Shown piece after piece: positions 1 through 7,240 of a stretch of DNA of 22,832 bases (within the stretch, counting starts at the first letter, position 1; every line of letters begins with the position of its first letter). The position numbers and the translations under genes were made by a program. The notes under the pieces are model-generated. The model saw only the letters and a program-made list of their open reading frames with translations. It was not told the origin of the DNA and did not search any database. The DNA comes from an uncultured Clostridiaceae bacterium (lineage in GTDB: Bacteria; Bacillota; Clostridia; Lachnospirales; Lachnospiraceae): NCBI GenBank assembly GCA_958441075.1, contig CAUCBQ010000011.1, positions 1-22,832 of the forward strand. Reading direction: 5' to 3'.

Positions 1-245
1 CCACCGTCAAAGATGACGAACTCCTCGCCGCTCTCTGGGTCGCGGGCTGCCACCAGTCTGGGGGACTCATCGCTATCTACAATATAGGATTGGGGTTCTC
101 CCTTCACCGTGAGCAAATCTCCGTAATACCAAACCTCTAGCAGTTCACTGCCAGTGATAGAACAGAGTGTCACAGTGGTCAGACGCTTCTCTTCCCATTC
201 TTTCACATGGTCTTCCAACCAAGTGGGATATTTCTTGGTCATCAT
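1..245 (-). CDS. Partial unrecognised protein, possibly immunity-type (3' end outside window)
   Basis: The frame begins at ATG 245 (a second ATG follows at 242) and stays open to the window edge, so about 81 N-terminal residues are visible, starting MMTKKYPTWLEDHVKEWEEK. AGGAG lies just upstream, embedded in the end of the preceding gene, whose stop is only 12 bases away, so the two are probably co-transcribed and translationally linked. The visible part is soluble and charged, with no signal peptide or membrane segment, and ends in a DPESGEEFVIFDGG stretch. I do not recognise the family securely. The Imm17-like neighbour suggests a polymorphic-toxin immunity or accessory protein, but that is inference from context. 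Reading is confident, function is not. Confidence 0.7.
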   Translation of the reverse strand, partial: MMTKKYPTWLEDHVKEWEEKRLTTVTLCSITGSELLEVWYYGDLLTVKGEPQSYIVDSDESPRLVAARDPESGEEFVIFDG

Positions 246-257
246 ATCTATCTCCTT

Positions 258-494
258 CTATTTCTTCAATTTCAACACAATTTCCCAGATACTCACTACA
301 ATCAATAAGACACCCAGCAAGAAGAATATCGCCCGCCGGTATCCTCTGCCATGGCAGTAAGCATCCGACGTTCCTGTAGGATCGCAGAGCCAGTTCCAGT
401 TGAGGATTGCTCCAGCCAAAAGTATCACACCCGTAAATATCGAAGCAATGTACCAATGCTCTTGTAAAAAAGTCATTATCTTCTCATGATCCAT
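258..494 (-). CDS. Small two-helix membrane protein, Imm17-like
   Basis: This 78-aa protein has two hydrophobic segments (about residues 14-34 and 55-74) separated by a short polar loop containing NWNWLCDPTG and a Gly-Arg-rich stretch (HGRGYRR). A two-helix protein of this size with an NWxW motif after helix 1 resembles the Imm17 immunity family of bacterial polymorphic toxin systems; this is recalled by eye and not confirmed. The start ATG 494 has a G-rich ribosome site (GGGGGGAG) about 5 bases upstream. The gene lies between a 48-aa membrane protein gene upstream and the partial gene at the window edge downstream, all on one strand behind the promoter at 760-788. If it is an immunity protein, the cognate toxin is not in the window. 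Confidence 0.75.
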   Translation of the reverse strand: MDHEKIMTFLQEHWYIASIFTGVILLAGAILNWNWLCDPTGTSDAYCHGRGYRRAIFFLLGVLLIVVSIWEIVLKLKK

Positions 495-574
495 TTCGCT
501 CCCCCCTTATGAAAACATCTCAAAGCACGCTTCTTTTCTTTGATATAACAAAAAAGCCTCGTTCCACACCGTCA

Positions 575-721
575 TTATAAATAACAACAGGTTGGTACAA
601 GGCATAAAAAGACCGCAAGAGAAAATCCCCATCCAAGATTAGATACGGTTTCTTCTACAGACACTATTCGCTTTTTATATCTATTATAAATAATTGGGGG
701 CTGTTTCCATGACTGATCCAT
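575..721 (-). CDS. 48-aa one-helix membrane protein
   Basis: ATG 721 is preceded by AGAGG at 8 bases and lies about 40 bases downstream of a near-consensus promoter, which supports translation. The product starts MDQSWKQPPIIYNRYKKR (basic, polar) and ends in a hydrophobic segment, about residues 31-48, rich in Leu, Val and Cys. Its TAA stop overlaps an ATG in another frame (TAATG), which opens a 22-codon frame ending at 507. This could be a second microprotein translated by re-initiation, or the shifted tail of an originally longer protein of about 70 residues. The PPII plus Trp-containing helix faintly recalls PgaD-type proteins, too weakly for a name. It is the first gene of the minus-strand unit that continues with the Imm17-like gene. 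Confidence 0.5.
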   Translation of the reverse strand: MDQSWKQPPIIYNRYKKRIVSVEETVSNLGWGFSLAVFLCLVPTCCYL

Positions 722-759
722 GGGCAAAACCTCTCTTATATGTACATTTTGGTTTTTTA

Positions 760-788
760 ATTATATCATAAACTGTTTTTATTGTGAA
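760..788 (-). promoter_or_regulatory. Promoter for the 48-aa / Imm17-like unit
   Basis: On the minus strand the -35 TTCACA (783-788) is separated by 17 bases from a perfect TATAAT (760-765). It points toward the small genes at 721 and below. The 97-bp hairpin element begins 17 bases upstream of the -35. Confidence 0.7.
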
Positions 789-805
789 ACTTTTTCTTGT
801 TTTTT

Positions 806-902
806 CACGGGTCTTTGACACCTTTTTTCTCTCGAAGTGGCTTGTAAGCCGCATAAAGGCTTACAGGGTGTTTTTAGAGAGAAGATGTGTCAAAGACCCG
901 TG
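806..902. repeat. 97-bp near-palindromic hairpin element (MITE- or REPIN-like)
   Basis: The outermost 16 bases (806-821, CACGGGTCTTTGACAC) are perfectly inverted at 887-902. Inside, 827-833 (TTCTCTC) pairs with 877-883, and 843-850 (TGTAAGCC) pairs with 858-865 around a 7-base loop, GCATAAA (851-857). The transcript of either strand could fold into one long imperfect hairpin. There is no ORF and no obvious flanking direct duplication. Size, symmetry and intergenic position fit a miniature inverted-repeat element; the inner GGGTCTTTGAC end loosely recalls ISL3-family terminal repeats, but this is unproven. It lies between the promoter of the small accessory unit and the gene-free stretch before the purine operon. 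Confidence 0.7.
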
Positions 903-1340
903 TATATGATTAGATGCCTGGAGTAAAAGTTCCATAACCATCCCATGTGCCTGGGCATTTGGTAAATTCCGGATGGGATGGACAATTACAGAACATTTCG
1001 GTCATTGTAAAGAAGCAGACGGGATACTCAAAAGTTGTATATCGTGGAATCGCCAAAAACATGCATCGATTCCATATATTGTTTGCCAGTGCCAATCCAT
1101 TAATGTGTAGCAGGACTGGCAGAACAAAAGACTTTGTTGTATGCACAGTGTAACTGTGCCCATTTTGAGGAATTTTGTTTCATCTGTAATGTAACTCAAA
1201 TTTATCTGAAGCCGCCCCTGTTTCCGATACAATAGAAATACGAAAATCACAATTTTTAAAAGAAACAAGCGACTGTTTGATAACGATTTTCCCATTTTTC
1301 GTACCTGCTGCGGCACAATATATTTTTTCTGCAGAAAAGA
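903..1340. other. Gene-poor stretch between hairpin element and purD terminator
   Basis: No supported gene is seen in these roughly 440 bases. Open frames exist on the minus strand, but none has a ribosome binding site or a recognisable domain. The most protein-like part is a minus-strand tail ending at 910 (about 30 codons, with CNCP and KCPGTWDGYGTFTPG), which stops 8 bases from the 97-bp element and could be the degraded 3' end of an older gene. A perfect 14-base palindrome, TTTTCTGCAGAAAA, lies at 1325-1338. Confidence 0.5.
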
Positions 1341-1389
1341 GAAAAGGCCACAGCCAGTCAGGGTTTTCCGACTGTCCGTGGTCTTTTCC
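1341..1389 (-). terminator. Terminator of the purine operon
   Basis: About 75 bases past the purD stop, two 21-base arms (1341-1361 and 1368-1389) pair almost completely on the minus strand, with a few wobble pairs, around an AAAACC-type loop. A pyrimidine-rich T stretch (CTTTTCTCTTTTC) follows. Fits an intrinsic terminator for purE-purM-purN-purD. Confidence 0.75.
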
Positions 1390-1463
1390 AGCTTGTTATA
1401 TCGTGTGTGTTTATGCTCTATGTTTCCGATTGAAATGGGAATTAACAACAACAGCCCCTTCAC

Positions 1464-2738
1464 TCAGGCCTCATCAATTGCACGGCCAATGTCATTTCTC
1501 ATATACTTATTCCCAAATTCCACCCACTCTGTGGCCTTATAGGCATTAGCGCGGGCCTCTTTAAGATCCCTTCCTGTGGCCGTAACTCCCAGCACCCGGC
1601 CGCCGTTTGTAACAGCCTGTCCCTGATCGTTTAATTTTGTACCTGCATGGAATACAAAATATCCGTCCGAGTCCTTAAACCGTTCCAGACCGGAAATGGG
1701 ATATCCCTTTTCATAATGCTCCGGATAGCCCTCAGAGGCCAGAACCACGCATACAGCCGCATTATCCTCAAATTCCAGTTCCACCTGATCCAGAGTACCG
1801 TCGATGCAGGCTTCAAAAAGGTCTGCCAGATCGTTTTTCATTCTGGGGAGCACCACCTGAGTCTCCGGATCACCAAAGCGGGCATTATACTCCAGAACCT
1901 TTGGTCCCTCTGCCGTGAGCATCAAGCCAAAGAAAATAATTCCCTTAAATTCCCTTCCCTCAGCTCTCATGGCGTCTACTGTGGGCTGGTAAATCTTTTC
2001 CCGGCAGAATGCATCTATCTGGGGCGTATAGAAGGGACTAGGAGAAAATGTGCCCATTCCTCCTGTATTTAATCCCTGGTCTCCATCCTTTGCCCGCTTA
2101 TGGTCCTGAGCAGAGGTCATGATCTTGATTGTCTTTCCGTCTACAAAGGATAAAACGGAAACTTCACGGCCGGTCATAAATTCCTCTATTACAATCTCGT
2201 CCCCTGCAGAGCCAAACTGCTTATCCAGCATCAGGGTGCGTACACCTTCCCTTGCCTCTTCCAGATTATTGCAGATTAAAACTCCCTTTCCCAAAGCCAG
2301 ACCGTCTGCTTTTAACACAATGGGCATCTTGGCAGTTTCCAGATATTTTATGGCTTCATCCGGATCTGTAAAAGTCTCATAGGCTGCCGTAGGGATATTG
2401 TATTTTTTCATCAGATCCTTGGAAAATGCCTTGGAGCCTTCCAAAATTGCCGCATTGGCTCTGGGACCAAAGGCCCGCAGGCCTGCTGCCTCAAAGGCAT
2501 CTACCGCTCCGGCTGCCAGAGGATCATCCGGCGCTACTACGGTCAGATCAATCTCATGCTCCTTTGCAAAGGCCACCTGCCTGTCAAACTCCATCACACC
2601 GATATCGACACATTCTGCCACCTCTGCAATCCCCGCATTACCGGGAGCACAGTAAAGCTTTTCTACCCTGGGACTTTTTGCCAGTTTCCATGCAATGGCG
2701 TGCTCTCTTCCGCCGCCTCCTATGATCAGAATCTTCAT
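1464..2738 (-). CDS. purD: Phosphoribosylamine-glycine ligase (GARS)
   Basis: Catalyses ATP-dependent joining of glycine to 5-phosphoribosylamine, giving GAR in cytoplasmic de novo purine synthesis. The 424-aa length matches monofunctional PurD. The N-terminal domain opens with MKILIIGGGGREHAIAWKL and APGNAG. The ATP-grasp core carries KADGLALGKGV, the GGMGTFSPSPFY segment and a metal/ATP site region with EYNARFGDPETQ. The C-terminal domain ends normally (IGRAIDEA), and no AIRS or GART domain is fused. ATG 2738 has AGAGGGTG about 7 bases upstream and follows the purN stop by 16 bases. It is the last gene of the operon, with a terminator downstream. Nothing appears broken. Confidence 0.97.
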   Translation of the reverse strand: MKILIIGGGGREHAIAWKLAKSPRVEKLYCAPGNAGIAEVAECVDIGVMEFDRQVAFAKEHEIDLTVVAPDDPLAAGAVDAFEAAGLRAFGPRANAAILEGSKAFSKDLMKKYNIPTAAYETFTDPDEAIKYLETAKMPIVLKADGLALGKGVLICNNLEEAREGVRTLMLDKQFGSAGDEIVIEEFMTGREVSVLSFVDGKTIKIMTSAQDHKRAKDGDQGLNTGGMGTFSPSPFYTPQIDAFCREKIYQPTVDAMRAEGREFKGIIFFGLMLTAEGPKVLEYNARFGDPETQVVLPRMKNDLADLFEACIDGTLDQVELEFEDNAAVCVVLASEGYPEHYEKGYPISGLERFKDSDGYFVFHAGTKLNDQGQAVTNGGRVLGVTATGRDLKEARANAYKATEWVEFGNKYMRNDIGRAIDEA

Positions 2739-2754
2739 CTTAATTCACCCTCTC

Positions 2755-3348
2755 TTATACTTCGCCATGAGCAATCATCTGAATAGCCTGAGGAAGAATC
2801 ACCCATTCTGCCTGCTCCATCACACGCCTCTGCAGTACCTCAGGGGTGTCTCCCTTTTCAACTTCCACTGCCTTCTGCAAAATGATCGGCCCGGTGTCCA
2901 TACCGCCGTCTACATAATGAACCGTTGCTCCTGTAACCTTTACGCCTCGTTTCAACGCTTCCTCATGAACCTTAAGTCCATAATAGCCCACTCCGCAGAA
3001 GGATGGGATAAGAGACGGATGGATATTGATAATCCTGCCCTCATATTTCTCTACCATAGCCTCAGGAATCTTTACCAGAAATCCTGCAAGCACTATCAAA
3101 TCCAGACTGTATTCGTCTACCTTTTCAAGAAAGGCCTGATTAAATGCCTCTCTGCTCTCAAACTCCCTGGGAGACATACACACAGCCTCAATGCCATGGT
3201 TTCTGGCCCGTTCCAGAGCATAAGCTCCGGGATTGTTGCTGATGACCACGCAAATCTCAGTATCTGTGATTTTCCCGCTGTCAATGGCATCCAGAATTGC
3301 CTGAAGATTAGTTCCTCCTCCTGATACCATTACGCCTGCTCTCAACAT
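2755..3348 (-). CDS. purN: Phosphoribosylglycinamide formyltransferase (GART)
   Basis: Transfers a formyl group from 10-formyl-tetrahydrofolate to GAR, giving FGAR. The protein is 197 aa, normal for PurN. The phosphate-binding start SGGGTNLQAI is present. The catalytic triad by family alignment is Asn108 and His110 in RIINIHPSLIPSF, and Asp151 in VHYVDGGMDTGP. Its ATG overlaps the purM stop by 7 bases (ATGTTGA) with GGGAG about 9 bases upstream inside purM, so translation is probably coupled. The folate loop reads CGVGYYG, where many homologues have a KGxxAx-type segment; the variation is in line with clostridial enzymes and does not suggest loss of function. Confidence 0.96.
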   Translation of the reverse strand: MLRAGVMVSGGGTNLQAILDAIDSGKITDTEICVVISNNPGAYALERARNHGIEAVCMSPREFESREAFNQAFLEKVDEYSLDLIVLAGFLVKIPEAMVEKYEGRIINIHPSLIPSFCGVGYYGLKVHEEALKRGVKVTGATVHYVDGGMDTGPIILQKAVEVEKGDTPEVLQRRVMEQAEWVILPQAIQMIAHGEV

Positions 3349-4376
3349 AAGGTCACTCCCTTTTCTCCTTCTTCAACAGAACCAATCACATAGGGAGTAT
3401 CTCCGGCTGCCCGGATTGCTTCCATGGCTTTCTCTGCATCTGTTGGATCAACTGCCACAATCATGCCAATTCCCATATTAAAGGTATTGTACATCATTTC
3501 CTCAGCAATATTTCCCTTTTCCTGTAAAAGTTTAAAGATAGCCGGAATCTCATAGCTGTCCTTTTTGATCACGGCCCGAACATTATCCTTTAACATACGG
3601 GGAACATTTTCATAGAAACCGCCTCCTGTAATGTGGCTGCATGCCTTTACAGCCACTCCGGCCTTTTTAATGCTCTTTAATGCCTTTACATAGATACGGG
3701 TAGGCGCTAAAAGAGCTTCTCCAAGCGTCTTTCCCAGACGGTCATAATATGTATTTAATCCTTCTTCTGTCATCTCATTTTCAAATACCTTGCGCACCAG
3801 TGAAAAACCGTTGGAATGTACGCCGGTGGAAGCCATACCAATGAGTACATCTCCTGGATTTAAGTTCTCCCCGGTGATCATTTCCTTCCGGTCGCAGACA
3901 CCTACTGCAAAACCGGCCAGATCATAATCCTCCTCCGGCATCAGACCCGGATGCTCCGCTGTCTCTCCTCCGATTAAAGCAGCTTCTGACTGTAAACATC
4001 CTTCTGCTACTCCCTTTACAATATCAGCAATCTTTTCCGGATAATTCTTTCCGCAGGCAATGTAATCCAGAAAGAATAAGGGCTCGCCTCCGGCGCAGGC
4101 AATATCATTGACGCACATAGCCACCGCATCAATACCAATGGTATCGTGTCTGTCCATGATAATAGCCAGCTTCACCTTTGTACCGCAGCCGTCAGTACCG
4201 GATAAAAGTACCGGATCTTCCATTTCCTTAATCTTTGACAGGGAAAATGCTCCGGAAAAACCACCCAGACCGCCCAACACTTCGGGACGCATGGTTTTCT
4301 TTACATGCTCCTTCATCAGCTCTACAGACTTATAGCCTGCCTCAATATCTACTCCGGCTTTCTTATAATCCATCAT
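3342..4376 (-). CDS. purM: Phosphoribosylformylglycinamidine cyclo-ligase (AIR synthetase)
   Basis: Closes the imidazole ring, converting FGAM plus ATP to AIR in the cytoplasm. From the chosen start the protein is 344 aa, the usual PurM size. Visible family motifs: GTDGCGTK (substrate/ATP loop, Cys where Val is common), the VAMCVNDIACAGGEPLFFLD segment, IGGETAEHPGLMP, and the C-terminal HITGGGFYENVPRML. An upstream in-frame ATG at 4406 overlaps the purE stop but adds MHRCKQEEKT, unlike PurM N-termini. AGGAGG lies 8 bases before ATG 4376, so that start (or the adjacent ATG 4373) is preferred, leaving a 16-base gap after purE. The stop overlaps the purN start. Confidence 0.96.
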   Translation of the reverse strand: MMDYKKAGVDIEAGYKSVELMKEHVKKTMRPEVLGGLGGFSGAFSLSKIKEMEDPVLLSGTDGCGTKVKLAIIMDRHDTIGIDAVAMCVNDIACAGGEPLFFLDYIACGKNYPEKIADIVKGVAEGCLQSEAALIGGETAEHPGLMPEEDYDLAGFAVGVCDRKEMITGENLNPGDVLIGMASTGVHSNGFSLVRKVFENEMTEEGLNTYYDRLGKTLGEALLAPTRIYVKALKSIKKAGVAVKACSHITGGGFYENVPRMLKDNVRAVIKKDSYEIPAIFKLLQEKGNIAEEMMYNTFNMGIGMIVAVDPTDAEKAMEAIRAAGDTPYVIGSVEEGEKGVTLC

Positions 4377-4392
4377 CGTTTTTTCCTCCTGT

Positions 4393-4905
4393 TTACATCT
4401 GTGCAAGGTATTCTTTATATCCCAGGTTTTCCAGTTTTTCTGCTTTTTTTACCACATCATTTTTAAGGCTCTCTGAATATGCTTTAAGCTTATGAAGAAG
4501 CTCCGGATCAGATGCTGCAAGAATCTTTGCCGCAAGAATACCTGCATTTGCACCTCCGTTGATGGCAACGGTTGCAACCGGAATGCCGCTTGGCATCTGT
4601 ACAATTGAGTAAAGGGAATCCACACCGCCCAGATCTGAGGTTTTCATGGGAATGCCAATTACAGGGAGAGGAAAGATCGCCGCACACATACCGGGCAGAT
4701 GCGCTGCTTTTCCGGCGCCTGCTATAATCGCCTTAAAGCCCTTTTCTTCGGCGCTTTTAGCCCACTGAAAGAAGATATCCGGCTCTCTGTGGGCAGAGAT
4801 AATCGTCATCTCATAATCAATTCCCAGCTGATCCAGGATCTCTGCTGCCTTTGCCATAACCGGCATATCTGAGTCGCTGCCCATTACAATTCCTACTTTT
4901 GCCAT
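4393..4905 (-). CDS. purE: N5-carboxyaminoimidazole ribonucleotide mutase (PurE class I)
   Basis: Interconverts N5-CAIR and CAIR in purine synthesis. The protein is 170 aa and has the full class I signature: MGSDSDMPVM at the N-terminus, IISAHREPD with the conserved His, AGAGKAAHLPGM, and GVDSLYSIVQMPSGIPVAT. ATG 4905 has AAGGAGA at a good distance. It is first in a four-gene operon and follows the promoter at 4984-5012. A CAIR mutase implies a PurK partner for N5-CAIR synthesis, which is not in this window, nor are purC, purF, purH, purL or purB. No C-terminal extension or fusion is present. Confidence 0.97.
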   Translation of the reverse strand: MAKVGIVMGSDSDMPVMAKAAEILDQLGIDYEMTIISAHREPDIFFQWAKSAEEKGFKAIIAGAGKAAHLPGMCAAIFPLPVIGIPMKTSDLGGVDSLYSIVQMPSGIPVATVAINGGANAGILAAKILAASDPELLHKLKAYSESLKNDVVKKAEKLENLGYKEYLAQM

Positions 4906-4983
4906 GTTTCAATCTCCTTTTCTAATAACAAATATTAGTTTTTCTAATAATTATCTTTTTATATCTTAATGTTACTTATAACT

Positions 4984-5012
4984 ATAATACTAAGAAACCG
5001 TGGCAACGTCAA
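4984..5012 (-). promoter_or_regulatory. Promoter of the purE-purM-purN-purD operon
   Basis: Minus-strand -35 TTGACG (5007-5012), 17-base spacer, -10 TATTAT (4984-4989). The predicted leader is about 70 bases, very AT-rich, with a small ATTAG/CTAAT stem. I see no purine-riboswitch core or convincing PurR box, so the mode of control is not evident. Confidence 0.75.
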
Positions 5013-5025
5013 TACTAATCTTTTT

Positions 5026-5049
5026 AAAAAAGGGCGCTTTACAGCGCCC
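5026..5049 (-). terminator. Terminator overlapping the end of the aminopeptidase gene
   Basis: Stem arms 5032-5038 (GGGCGCT) and 5043-5049 (AGCGCCC) enclose a 4-base loop; on the minus strand a run of six T follows (5026-5031). The TAA stop of the aminopeptidase (5039-5041) lies in the loop, so the last codons are part of the terminator. It ends only about 14 bases before the -35 of the purine promoter. Confidence 0.9.
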
Positions 5050-7171
5050 GGTTTAATTCCTCTGTTCCAGGCAGCACAAACCGGCCCGCCTGAATGAGCA
5101 GAATCTCACTTCCGTCTGCCTTTACAGCCGTGATATCTCCCAGTTCATTATAAGGAATGGTGATATCTGTATGACAGCTGAAATAGGCTTTCGTCATATC
5201 TTCTTTTCTTAAAAGGGAAATTTCATTATCCCTTGCAATTACTTCTTTTCCGTCAGGATTGTACATAGGTGAATCCTCAGCAAAGCTGTAACAGGTATCC
5301 CCTACTGCAAAATGAGGCCCTGTCTTTTCCGCAATCAGGATAGGAAGCTTACTGCCAATGCCATATTTTCTCGCCATGGCATATGCCGCTGTGTTGGTTC
5401 CAATGGCAAACTCACCTAAAGGAAGCCAGCTGTGGCCGTTTAGGATTACCTGCTTTACCAGGTCTTTTCCCTGACGGACTGCCTCCTCCTCAGAAATATC
5501 CCCCTCTTTTCCGGGCAGGAAATTTCCGCATGAAAACTCTGTAACCCTTCCATCTGTAAGGCTCAGCCGAAGATCCTTAAAAAGATACTCTCTCACATAG
5601 ACCTCCTTCACATGAAGCAGGCCCTTTGTCCCATCTAAAACCGGAGAAGTAAATACTTCTCCCAAAGGAATATTTACATCTGAAACACAGTTTTCAAAGT
5701 TCGTTTCTCTGGATGGATCATTTAATGTGTGGAGATGGACAGTAAGATCCGTCTCATTTCCCTCCCGGCCTGTGATCCGAACATATTCTGCCTGATCCAG
5801 TGCATCAATGAGTGTCTGCTGAATCTTCTGATAGGTATCGTAATCCAGAGTATTAATCCGGATTGTTTCCTTAAAAATATCCTCAAAATCAGGCCCGATT
5901 TCCGGTCTTGGAAATGCAATGATGGTAAAGCTGGTTTCATCTCCGGGCATATACTGATTGACAATCTGCCTGGATGCTGTGGCATAGGAAAGGGTCAGCT
6001 CCTGCTGGTGGTCGTTTAGGGAAAAGGCTGTCTTTTTATTGACCGGCTCAAATTCCTCCTCCCCAAAGGTTTCCACTACAGCCGGACCGGCGCATACGGC
6101 TGCCAGATCTTTGTATTCCTCATAAGCGGTTTTCAAAATGGACAGCTTACGCTCTTTAAAGGCATTTCCCATATACAGGGCGCTGTCGTAACGGTGGTCA
6201 TAATCGTACTGACGGTTAGGCGAAGTTCCGTAGTATCCTCTTTTTCCGTTTGAACGGCGGTTTAAAGATTCCACTGCCGCCCGATAACAGACAGGTTCCA
6301 GGCCCAGACTGCGAAACTGCTCCACTGCCCGGCGGATCATGCGCTCAAATCCCAGCTGATACTCCACTACCACAGTCCTTTTTCTGGAAAGGTCCCGGCC
6401 CATTACCTCAAAGCCCCGACGATATCCTTCCGTATAAGTATGTGCCATTTTTTCAATAGTTTCCTCCGGAAGTGAAGCCATAAACGCTGCCAGCCTACGT
6501 TCTGAGTCAGAGACATACTCTCCGTACTGATACAGATACCGCAGATCTGTCAAATCTGAATTCATAACAATATCCGTTCCAAAGCTTAACGCCGGGTCCA
6601 TCCCCTCCCGAATCCGCCATGGCAGATGCAGATCTGCATAATCACTTACATACCAGTACAGCGCATCCCGCACCGCCTGCTCCTTGGGAGTCTCATTTCC
6701 CTCTTCCCATGCCTGGGTAAAGAGATTGTAGACCTCCAAAAAAGTCTCGCACAAAATCGCAATATATTCCACACGCATTTCAAAGGCATATACAATACAG
6801 CCTCTGAGCTCTGTGTAGAGAAACGATAAAAGAGGGCCAAATTCCTCTCCCAGACAGTTCACCGCATAATCAGGATTGGCAAAGCTCTCCCCGTAGTTTT
6901 CCGGAAGAATATCCTCATAAAGACGTCTATTCAGTCCGGCAAGCTCTTCCAGAGAACGATTTCTCCAACTCTCCGGCAATTCTTCCTCCCAAACGCCCCT
7001 GGCAGTTAAAAGCTCACGGATCATTCCCAGAAAGCCGGCAGTCCGTTTAAAATAAGAACCGTAAGGCAGACGGACATCCTCCTCCTCTATACACCGTATC
7101 CGGTCCAGAGAAAGCTCCAGGCGTTCCCTTACGGCTTCATTTTCTTCCCGTAATAATATTCTGTAATCCAT
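5039..7171 (-). CDS. M29-family (AmpS-like) aminopeptidase with long N-terminal extension
   Basis: Predicted cytoplasmic metallo-aminopeptidase of 710 aa; classic M29 enzymes are about 410 aa. The C-terminal half (about 400-710) carries the family's two-metal ligand pattern: Glu505 in LGEVF, Glu587 in LGEFAIGTN, His620 and Tyr628 in GPHFAVGDTCY, and His667/Asp669 in SCHTDITIPY. Order matches AmpS/aminopeptidase T, although spacings are longer. The N-terminal 400 residues are charged and helical-looking, without signal peptide or membrane segment, and I cannot assign them. ATG 7171 has AGGAG at 6 bases. A terminator for the upstream gene ends about 24 bases before the start, so a separate promoter must overlap that terminator, or readthrough supplies transcription. 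Substrate unknown. Confidence 0.85.
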   Translation of the reverse strand: MDYRILLREENEAVRERLELSLDRIRCIEEEDVRLPYGSYFKRTAGFLGMIRELLTARGVWEEELPESWRNRSLEELAGLNRRLYEDILPENYGESFANPDYAVNCLGEEFGPLLSFLYTELRGCIVYAFEMRVEYIAILCETFLEVYNLFTQAWEEGNETPKEQAVRDALYWYVSDYADLHLPWRIREGMDPALSFGTDIVMNSDLTDLRYLYQYGEYVSDSERRLAAFMASLPEETIEKMAHTYTEGYRRGFEVMGRDLSRKRTVVVEYQLGFERMIRRAVEQFRSLGLEPVCYRAAVESLNRRSNGKRGYYGTSPNRQYDYDHRYDSALYMGNAFKERKLSILKTAYEEYKDLAAVCAGPAVVETFGEEEFEPVNKKTAFSLNDHQQELTLSYATASRQIVNQYMPGDETSFTIIAFPRPEIGPDFEDIFKETIRINTLDYDTYQKIQQTLIDALDQAEYVRITGREGNETDLTVHLHTLNDPSRETNFENCVSDVNIPLGEVFTSPVLDGTKGLLHVKEVYVREYLFKDLRLSLTDGRVTEFSCGNFLPGKEGDISEEEAVRQGKDLVKQVILNGHSWLPLGEFAIGTNTAAYAMARKYGIGSKLPILIAEKTGPHFAVGDTCYSFAEDSPMYNPDGKEVIARDNEISLLRKEDMTKAYFSCHTDITIPYNELGDITAVKADGSEILLIQAGRFVLPGTEELNRAL

Positions 7172-7194
7172 ACAAAACTCCTATTAATATCTAT

Positions 7195-7226
7195 AAAAAG
7201 GGGCCGGCCTCTGTAAGACCAGCCCC
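7195..7226 (-). terminator. Terminator after the small membrane protein gene cluster
   Basis: Arms 7200-7209 and 7217-7226 form a 10-pair GC-rich stem on the minus strand (two G-U wobbles) with five T following (7195-7199). It lies 15 bases after the stop at 7241 and directly before the aminopeptidase gene. Confidence 0.85.
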
Positions 7227-7240
7227 AAAATCATCGTACT

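Noticed and set aside
145..456. 103-codon minus-strand frame overlapping the Imm17-like gene
   Set aside because: It is the other frame of the better-supported 78-aa gene and the partial gene, with no start signal.
798..910. Target-site duplication around the 97-bp hairpin
   Set aside because: The flanking bases do not repeat directly at any likely boundary, so insertion is not proven.
1002..1463. 153-codon minus-strand open frame ending before purD
   Set aside because: It runs through the purine operon terminator, has no ribosome site and shows no domain; treated as chance.
4906..5000. Possible purine riboswitch or PurR box upstream of purE
   Set aside because: The leader is AT-rich, without the conserved aptamer core or a convincing PurR box pair; only a small AT stem is seen.
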